From the NCBI GenBank assembly GCA_964473255.1, contig CAYYOT010000002.1, positions 95,175 through 159,174 of the forward strand: a DNA stretch of 64,000 bases, written 5' to 3'. Under the pieces are notes generated by a model. It was given only the letters and a program-made list of their open reading frames with translations, was not told the origin of the DNA and searched no databases. Of the stretch, positions 9,020-15,063 are shown in pieces. The position numbers were made by a program, and so were the translations under genes. The first letter of the stretch is position 1. Each line of letters begins with the position of its first letter. The DNA comes from Kuafuiihalomonas sp964473255 (GTDB lineage: Bacteria > Myxococcota > Kuafuiibacteriia > Kuafuiibacteriales > Kuafuiibacteriaceae).

Positions 9020-10414
9020 ATGTCCGCCTCACCCGACCGTCACAAGCCCGACGTGGTCTCGCTACACGAGGCAGAAACCGAGCGCGTCCCCTCGTTCGTG
9101 GGCTCTTCGGCCGAACACGATGATGGCTCGGAGGTAACCGTTCGGTTCCATCGGGTACAGCCTCGGACCTGGTTCTTTCCCTCGATCCGCCGAGGTTCGC
9201 GGGCAAGCTACCTCCTCCTGAGTACCGGGACCTTCGTTCTGGGCCTCCTGCTGGGTCTGGTCGTCGTGATGTGGGCGTCGGCCGAAGATGCTCAGCCCGC
9301 GGTCGTCGAGTCCGACCGAGGTTGGGACACCGTCGAGTTCGGGCCCATCGTAACCGCCGCCGGGCTTTCCGCGGTGCCGGTCGACACCCGCTGCGAAGCC
9401 GACAGTTGTGAAGCCGCGACTCTCGCTCACCTCATCACTCAGCTCGACGAGCGAGCGCGCGGCGCCGCCAAGCGGGTCAGCGTGCTCCATCTCTCGCAGA
9501 GGCCGGTGCTGGAGGATGCCTTTCACGAGGGATTTCGAGGCGCTCTACAGGCGCGCTTCGGGGCCGCGGGCCAGGGCCTGGTGCCGCTGACGCCGGTAGA
9601 GGAGGGCGGACGGCTGGTGGACGTCGAGGGGTGGAGCCGGGAGCAAATGCGACAAGACGGAGCCTCCGATCTACCGGTTCGCTGGACCGCCGATGTGCCT
9701 GGAGCGCGGCTCGTGCTCGACCGTTCCCCCGAAGAGACGCTGGTGCGGATTCTCGCGGCCTCGCCCGCGGGCTCCGCCGGGGGAACGATCCGACTCGATG
9801 ACGATGAAGTCGGGCGCATCGAGATCACCGGGGCCGGGCCGCAGCAGGTACGGCAGGTCGCCTTCTCCATCGATGGGATCGACGAGGCGCGTCAGCGGTT
9901 GACGATCGAGGCGGGTAGCGCCGGGCTCGAGGTCTTCGGCGTGAGTTTCGAGCGGGATGTTCCCGGGGTGGTCGTCCATCATCTTTCGGCGGGGGTTCTC
10001 GGGGCCCACGGGTCGTTCGAGCGGTCTGAAGTCATGCGTCGCTACTTCCTGGCTCTGCGACCGGACCTCGTCATGTTGAGCCTGCCCGGCGGAGCTTCCG
10101 CGACGGTCGCTACCTGGAGCCCCTGGATGGAGCTCTTGACCCTCATTCGCCAGGCGAGCCCCAATGCGAGCTGCCTCGCCGTGGGACCCCCGGACATGAA
10201 GTGGTCGCGAAGCCTAGGAAATGCGGTCCACCAGATCCGAAAGACGGATTGCGCCTTTTGGGATGCCAATCGTTCGCTCGGGGGCGGTCGCGCTCGTGAG
10301 CGCCTCAGTTCATTGCTGCTCGTGTCCGAAGACGGTCAGGTCGGGTTCAGCGCGCGAAGAGTGAGCGGCGAGTTACTGGTTCGTGAGCTCGGCCGCCTGG
10401 CGGCGGGGCCATGA
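9020..10414 (+). CDS. Membrane-anchored SGNH/GDSL-like protein lacking the catalytic residues
   Basis: Protein of 464 aa with a cytoplasmic N-terminus of about 60 residues, one transmembrane helix (YLLLSTGTFVLGLLLGLVVV) and a large periplasmic part. The periplasmic part follows the layout of myxobacterial SGNH/GDSL esterase-like proteins: the block HLSQRPVLEDAFHEGF then GALQARFGAAGQGLVPL stands where active members have a GDS motif and LQxRFGxAGxGF. The later DCAFWDANRSLGGG matches their CAFWD block, and the closing FSARRVSGELLV stands where Asp/His would lie. The GDS serine, the GTN block (here LSLPGG) and the terminal His all appear to be lost, so this is probably a pseudoenzyme. The ATG at 9020 was preferred over an upstream GTG. 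It overlaps the DUF4123 gene by ATGA. Confidence 0.65.
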   Translation: MSASPDRHKPDVVSLHEAETERVPSFVGSSAEHDDGSEVTVRFHRVQPRTWFFPSIRRGSRASYLLLSTGTFVLGLLLGLVVVMWASAEDAQPAVVESDRGWDTVEFGPIVTAAGLSAVPVDTRCEADSCEAATLAHLITQLDERARGAAKRVSVLHLSQRPVLEDAFHEGFRGALQARFGAAGQGLVPLTPVEEGGRLVDVEGWSREQMRQDGASDLPVRWTADVPGARLVLDRSPEETLVRILAASPAGSAGGTIRLDDDEVGRIEITGAGPQQVRQVAFSIDGIDEARQRLTIEAGSAGLEVFGVSFERDVPGVVVHHLSAGVLGAHGSFERSEVMRRYFLALRPDLVMLSLPGGASATVATWSPWMELLTLIRQASPNASCLAVGPPDMKWSRSLGNAVHQIRKTDCAFWDANRSLGGGRARERLSSLLLVSEDGQVGFSARRVSGELLVRELGRLAAGP

Positions 10415-11325
10415 CGGCCCCATCGTTCCTCAAGACGCTGCCCCCGCCCTCCCGTGCCGACCTCTCGAAGATGATGGAGCGCGGGGCTCTGTTCGCGGTC
10501 GTCGATGCGTGTGACGTGGATGAAGTGCCGGAGCGGACCCGCGCCCATCGAACGGACGCCGCCTGCTGCATCTATGAGGGCACACGTCTGGAAGACTACT
10601 GGGCCATCGGTCCCCATCTGTGGCGGGTCGATGAGAGCGATCTCGAATGGCTGGACGAGCGCCCCGCCAGCGAGGGCTGGGGCCTGTTCGTTTTCGCGGA
10701 CTGCACCCTGCAAGCACTGCACGAACACCTGAAGACCCTTCTCCGGGCGGAGATGCCCGACGGTGGGACGGTACTTTTTCGCTTTTATGATCCGAGGGTC
10801 ATGACGAAGTTGCTCCCGACCTGTGATGAAGAGCAGGCCAAGCAGCTCTTGGGACCGGCCCAGTTCTGGATGATCCCGGGCGACGATGCCTGGCTACGCC
10901 TCGCCGGACGTGCGCCCCCCGTCGAAGAGCCGGCGACGGCCGCCGCGGCCCGCGGTCACCGGGCTCCGGTGCGTGACCCTGGTGAGCCTTCACCGGCGGA
11001 TGTCCCGACGCCGGTTTCGGCAACTCGATCGGACCGAAACCAGCCGGACGAGCCGGTTCCTCGGTGGAAACGTGGGACCCGGTCGGCGCCGCGGCCCGAA
11101 ACGTCGGAGCCGTCGACCGTGCCTCCGCCGGCGGCCGAGCCGTCGCCCCGGACGCCGTCCCCGGATCGCGTGCCGAGGTGGAAGACCGGAGGTCGACAGA
11201 GCCCTCCGCGACCGAGCCCATCGGAACCCGCCGAGGGCTCGCCGCCGCCCCCGAAGCCGCGCTGGAAGACCTCACCGAAGTCGCGGCCGGATTCCTCTCG
11301 CGTCCCGCGTTGGAAAAAGCGCTGA
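10411..11325 (+). CDS. DUF4123 (T6SS effector adaptor) protein with PRWK-repeat tail
   Basis: Cytoplasmic protein of 304 aa. Residues 20-165 match DUF4123, a family that loads effectors onto VgrG/PAAR spikes of type VI secretion systems: GALFAVVDACDVDE, DLEWLDERPASEGWGLFVF, LFRFYDPRVMTKLLPTC. The C-terminal 120 residues are Pro/Ser/Arg-rich and disordered in appearance, with four copies of a PRWK motif (VPRWKRG, VPRWKTG, KPRWKTS, VPRWKKR), the last at the very C-terminus. I do not know this tail from the family. The ATG overlaps the preceding stop (ATGA). A PAAR gene lies 2.5 kb downstream, so it probably serves that spike; the partner effector is not certain. Confidence 0.85.
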   Translation: MTAPSFLKTLPPPSRADLSKMMERGALFAVVDACDVDEVPERTRAHRTDAACCIYEGTRLEDYWAIGPHLWRVDESDLEWLDERPASEGWGLFVFADCTLQALHEHLKTLLRAEMPDGGTVLFRFYDPRVMTKLLPTCDEEQAKQLLGPAQFWMIPGDDAWLRLAGRAPPVEEPATAAAARGHRAPVRDPGEPSPADVPTPVSATRSDRNQPDEPVPRWKRGTRSAPRPETSEPSTVPPPAAEPSPRTPSPDRVPRWKTGGRQSPPRPSPSEPAEGSPPPPKPRWKTSPKSRPDSSRVPRWKKR

Positions 11326-11368
11326 CCTTCTTCGGCAGGCGTTTTCGAGGCGCCCTTTCTGACGCGGG

Positions 11369-11728
11369 TCATTTCGGAGGCGTTCGCTCGGCGGCGTGAC
11401 GCTGGACGAGAGCGTTGACCCGTTTTCCGGGGGCGACCTCGAGCTGGGCCAGCGTCGCTTGGACCCAATCCGGTTCCGGCTGGCGCGCCCGATCGAGTTT
11501 GAGCTCCACCAGGAACACCACGAGCGCCGCGATCTCGTTCTCCTTGCGAATCCCGTAACGCAGCGCACGCTGGGTCCCGCGAGCCGCGAGCTCCTCGACC
11601 GTCTCGCGCGGGGTAGCGTCGAGGCGCGGGCGGAGCTTGGTGTACAGGTGGTCGGCCAACCGCGACTCGAAATCGGATTGATGGGCTCGATCGAGGGCCT
11701 CCATCTGTTCCTTGCGAATCCTCAGCAC
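11369..11728 (-). CDS. Small helical protein of the type found beside T6SS adaptor/effector genes
   Basis: About 119 aa if the GTG at 11728 is used, or 111 aa from the ATG at 11704 (AAGGAA lies just upstream). It reads LRIRKEQMEALDRAHQSDF, then RALRYGIRKENEIAALVVFL, and ends LAPGKR-like before a short basic tail. This pattern (IR-x-EQ-x-EAL, then AxxYGI-x-xExxVxxF) recurs in small uncharacterised proteins encoded next to DUF4123/PAAR genes in Myxococcota and other Proteobacteria, which is why I list it although it lies on the strand opposite to its neighbours. Long frames overlapping its 5' side are not part of it. Role unknown. Confidence 0.6.
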   Translation of the reverse strand: MLRIRKEQMEALDRAHQSDFESRLADHLYTKLRPRLDATPRETVEELAARGTQRALRYGIRKENEIAALVVFLVELKLDRARQPEPDWVQATLAQLEVAPGKRVNALVQRHAAERTPPK

Positions 11729-11817
11729 TCTTAGGCGGATAGCCAACCCCGCCCGGAGGATCAAGGCGAGGGGCGACGCCTTGACCGCGTGGCGGCAACC
11801 CCCTTGAATCGGAGGAC

Positions 11818-13788
11818 ATGGTGGTCTCGACACGACGGCAGTACGGCCTGGCCAAAGGTAAGAGCGGCCGTCCGCGTTTTCGTCGTTCGGGCATCGTGGT
11901 GAGCAAGCCCGCCCCCGAGCGAGCTTCACCGAACCTCACCGGTCTTTGGGAAGGGCAGGGCGAAGGCAAGAGCTGGACGCTCAAGATCAACCACGTTGGG
12001 CACCATGTTCGCTGCTGGATGTCCCCGGTGAACTTCCCCGCCAACCCCAGCGATCTTCGACCCAACGACTTCAAGTGCCGCTATCGCCGGAAGGTCGGAC
12101 GCTTGGTCGGTTCGCGGGACGAAGACGACCGCAGCGTCTACGGCGTCGAGGAACTCGACGAGGATTCCGGGGATACGTCGGGCGGAGCCGCGCTCGTCAT
12201 CGAGAGCCGGAATCGCATGGAGTTACTGTCGGGCCAGTCGGCATCGATCACCTTCGAAAGGGTCCACAACCAACCCACCCTTTCGCGTCACCTGGTGTCG
12301 GCCATCAAAGATGTGAGGATTCGAGATCTGGTCGAGCGGAACGAATGGACGCCGCTCACCCGAGAGCAGTACCGGCATCTCCGAGACGGAGTGAAAGACT
12401 TCCTGCAGGCCATCGGACGAAGTCGGCGCTCGGACCGCAGCAAACTGGAAAGAGCCCAATGGCTCTCCAAGCTCCAGGAAGTGCTCGAGGTCTTCGATGA
12501 TCGCGATCGCGTCCTGGCCATTCATTGGCTTACGCACTTTGCCTGGGCTGAAGACGGCTTCGGCGACGCCGTGGTCGAACTCTTACCCCTTTGGTACCAG
12601 CGTGACCGGCGTCGAGCTCAAACGATGGCCAAGGCGTTCGGCGTGGCCGCCGAGCTCGACGCCACGTTCAAGTACGATCTTCGGATCATCGATGGGCGAC
12701 TCGACGGCAGTACGAACGTGCTGCCCAAAGACGTGCGCGACCTCTGTTCCAAGAAGCTCGACAAGTTCGACGACATCGACACCAAGATGAAGGACCTGAA
12801 GCGCGACCTGAAGCTCAAGGTCGGCGTGGGGTGGCACGGGCGCTTCGGCATCATGCTGCTGACCAAGTACGAAGTCGACGGGGGGCGAACCAAGAAGCTG
12901 TGGCAGGAGCCTTACTACTTCTTGATGGGCGGCGTTTCGGCCGGTCTTTCGGCTTCCTCGGGAGCCGGCGACCTGCTGGGAGGGTTGACCGGCGGCAAGT
13001 CCAACGCGTCGGCCAAAGTCGCGAGCGTCGGGAATGGTTCTTCGGTGTCCGCAGGTTTTTCAGATACCACGCTGGAGTCGGACGAGACGTTCATCAATCT
13101 CGACCCCGAAGACGTGCCGGGCGGCATCGTCATGCTGTCGTCGAGCATGGGTGTGAGCTTCTTGGGGGGGGCGAAGGCCTCGGCCGGATTCCTCAGTCTG
13201 TACGGCGGCGATGATGCGTTACCCCTGAATTTCACCTTTTCTTCAGTCGGCTTCAAATGGGGTTCGATCGGCGCCGACGCGACGATCCTCCAATGGATGA
13301 CTGGGTACATCGGGAGCGACTTCCCCGAGGCCACCGAGCTCAAGCCGAAGGGGCAAAAGCCTCAGCCCGTCGACGCGAGCATCAAGAAGGCGGCGCAGGC
13401 CAAGGTCTTTTTCCCCTTCGACGAGGCCCCGCTCACCGATCTGGGACGGGCTCACCTGCGCGCCGTGGTGGCGGAGCAGCTTGCGGCCTTCTTGAGCAAG
13501 GGCACGACGGTCATGATCTTCGGTCACGCGGATCACCCGGGCACCCGCCGGTACAACATGGCGCTCAGTCGAGCGCGCGCCATCAACGTTCGGACCGCGA
13601 TCATGGCCGATTACCTGGAGCCGAGCTGGAAGCGGACGACGAACCGGAGGTTCTTGAGAGTGGTGACGCGCGGATTCGGAGAGAAGTTCGCGAAGGGCGA
13701 CGAGTTCACAAAGGATCGAAAATCCCGGAGGGTGGTCATGCGCGTTCGAGGTGCGCTCGTGGCCCGCCTGGATATGGAAGAGCAGTAG
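11818..13788 (+). CDS. Signal-less protein with C-terminal OmpA-like peptidoglycan-binding domain
   Basis: Protein of 656 aa with a basic N-terminus and no signal peptide. Residues 40-140 look like a beta-barrel/lipocalin-like fold (LTGLWEGQGEGKSWTLKINH). The middle is helical and then Gly/Ser-rich (KYDLRIIDGRLDGSTNVLP, GVSAGLSASSGAGDLLGG). The last 130 residues are an OmpA C-terminal domain: AKVFFPFDEAPLTDLGRAHL, TTVMIFGHADHPGTRRYNMA, LSRARAINVRTAIM, which normally binds diaminopimelate in peptidoglycan. A GGAGG ribosome site precedes the ATG. Since it lacks a signal peptide and sits between DUF4123 and PAAR genes, it is a candidate effector or cargo delivered by the spike. That is inference. 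Confidence 0.75.
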   Translation: MVVSTRRQYGLAKGKSGRPRFRRSGIVVSKPAPERASPNLTGLWEGQGEGKSWTLKINHVGHHVRCWMSPVNFPANPSDLRPNDFKCRYRRKVGRLVGSRDEDDRSVYGVEELDEDSGDTSGGAALVIESRNRMELLSGQSASITFERVHNQPTLSRHLVSAIKDVRIRDLVERNEWTPLTREQYRHLRDGVKDFLQAIGRSRRSDRSKLERAQWLSKLQEVLEVFDDRDRVLAIHWLTHFAWAEDGFGDAVVELLPLWYQRDRRRAQTMAKAFGVAAELDATFKYDLRIIDGRLDGSTNVLPKDVRDLCSKKLDKFDDIDTKMKDLKRDLKLKVGVGWHGRFGIMLLTKYEVDGGRTKKLWQEPYYFLMGGVSAGLSASSGAGDLLGGLTGGKSNASAKVASVGNGSSVSAGFSDTTLESDETFINLDPEDVPGGIVMLSSSMGVSFLGGAKASAGFLSLYGGDDALPLNFTFSSVGFKWGSIGADATILQWMTGYIGSDFPEATELKPKGQKPQPVDASIKKAAQAKVFFPFDEAPLTDLGRAHLRAVVAEQLAAFLSKGTTVMIFGHADHPGTRRYNMALSRARAINVRTAIMADYLEPSWKRTTNRRFLRVVTRGFGEKFAKGDEFTKDRKSRRVVMRVRGALVARLDMEEQ

Positions 13789-13797
13789 GAGCCAAAG

Positions 13798-15063
13798 ATG
13801 TCGAAGCCGGCCGCGCGAATCACAGACATGCACGTCTGCCCCATGATGACCCCAGCGGTTCCTCCGATCCCCCACGTCGGGGGACCGATCCTGCCGCCGG
13901 GCTGTCCGACCGTCTTGATCGGAGGAATGCCCGCGGCCCGGGTCGGCGACATGGCGGTCTGCGTGGGCCCCCCAGATTCCATCATTCTGGGTTCCTCGAC
14001 GGTGTTGATCGGCAACATGCCGGCCGCCCGCGCCGGAGACTCCACCGCGCATGGCGGGACCATCATGCCGGGCTGTCCAACCGTCCTCATCGGCGACGGG
14101 GGTTCCGGCGGCGGAGGCGGGAGCCCCATGTCCGCCACGATGAAGCTGGCCAAAGCCACGGCGGCACCGTTCGCGACGGAAGGCTGCGGGTGTTCCAAGG
14201 CGCAACCCGCCGAGGCCGCAGGTCCGGCCACGGTCTTGGCGAAGGCCGCTGCCAAGGCCGGCTCCGCATTCACGGAGCGACACTGTGCCTGCAAAGAGGA
14301 CGGTTCTCAGCCGCCTTTGAAGCTCATGCAGAAGCCTCCTCCGGTTCCGACGTATACCCTTCGAGTACGGCTGGAGATCGACCCCGATGAAGCTTCGAGT
14401 GCCGACGACGAATTCGAGTTGTTTGGGCTCCCACCCCCCCGGAGCCGGTCCGTCGAATTCTTTCCGCCGGTCACGAAGACCGTGGCAGATGACAAGCTGG
14501 ATGGCGACGAATACGTCGACCTCGAGTTCTATGGTCTCTTCGACGGTCCGCTCTACACTCTGAAAGTATCAACTCAAGAAGATATTCCTTACACGCTCTT
14601 CGACGGTGCTTCGTTGGCCGAGCTCAGCGACTATTTGGTGCTCGAAGAGGATGAATCTGGCGATGACGAGAACGAAGACCAAGGCGACGAGGAAGAGTTT
14701 GGCGACGCCCCGGCCGACTCGTCGACCGCATCCTGCGATGCATCGGAGAAGTCCGAAGTCGAGACCGACGAGCTCGAGTTCGAGATTGAAACGAACAAGG
14801 ATGATCCTTTCGAAGAAGGGGACTCCGTTTGGCTGTACTCTACGGCCGGAGCTCCGTACTGCGCACGGCTCGATCTCGCCCGGGACGTCGAGCATTCCGA
14901 CGGCGTCCTGACGCCGAAGTTCGAGCGCATCCCCAAAGCGGCAAAGAAGCTCGTGATCTTGGCAAAGTTTGCGAACGGCGAAGAGCAGGTGCTGGTCAAG
15001 GACGCGGGCCTGGATGAAATCAAAGAGCTGAGTTCCGGCGTCGAGCACGAAGACCCCGAGTGA
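13798..15063 (+). CDS. PAAR-domain spike-tip protein with C-terminal extension
   Basis: Protein of 421 aa, 9 nt after the OmpA-domain gene, with GGAG ahead of the ATG. Residues 1-105 form a PAAR domain (AARITDMHVCPMMTPAVPP, GCPTVLIGGMPAARVGDMA, GGTIMPGCPTVLIGDG), which caps the VgrG spike of type VI systems. A Gly-rich linker follows, then a Cys-containing segment (GCGCSKAQ, CACKEDG) and two beta-rich segments around a strongly acidic stretch at about 283-305 (EEDESGDDENEDQGDEEEFG). The extension could be a toxin or a docking domain; I recognise no toxin family. The gene overlaps the convergent subtilase gene by 44 nt at their 3' ends. Confidence 0.85.
   Translation: MSKPAARITDMHVCPMMTPAVPPIPHVGGPILPPGCPTVLIGGMPAARVGDMAVCVGPPDSIILGSSTVLIGNMPAARAGDSTAHGGTIMPGCPTVLIGDGGSGGGGGSPMSATMKLAKATAAPFATEGCGCSKAQPAEAAGPATVLAKAAAKAGSAFTERHCACKEDGSQPPLKLMQKPPPVPTYTLRVRLEIDPDEASSADDEFELFGLPPPRSRSVEFFPPVTKTVADDKLDGDEYVDLEFYGLFDGPLYTLKVSTQEDIPYTLFDGASLAELSDYLVLEEDESGDDENEDQGDEEEFGDAPADSSTASCDASEKSEVETDELEFEIETNKDDPFEEGDSVWLYSTAGAPYCARLDLARDVEHSDGVLTPKFERIPKAAKKLVILAKFANGEEQVLVKDAGLDEIKELSSGVEHEDPE

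Noticed and set aside
10956..12074. 372-codon minus-strand frame over the DUF4123 tail and OmpA gene start
   Set aside because: Arg/Gly/Pro-rich shadow crossing two supported genes; only the 11369-11728 frame in this area shows family resemblance.
13243..14390. Long frames on both strands over the OmpA/PAAR junction
   Set aside because: Shadows of the OmpA C-terminal and PAAR domains, which are recognised in the other frame.
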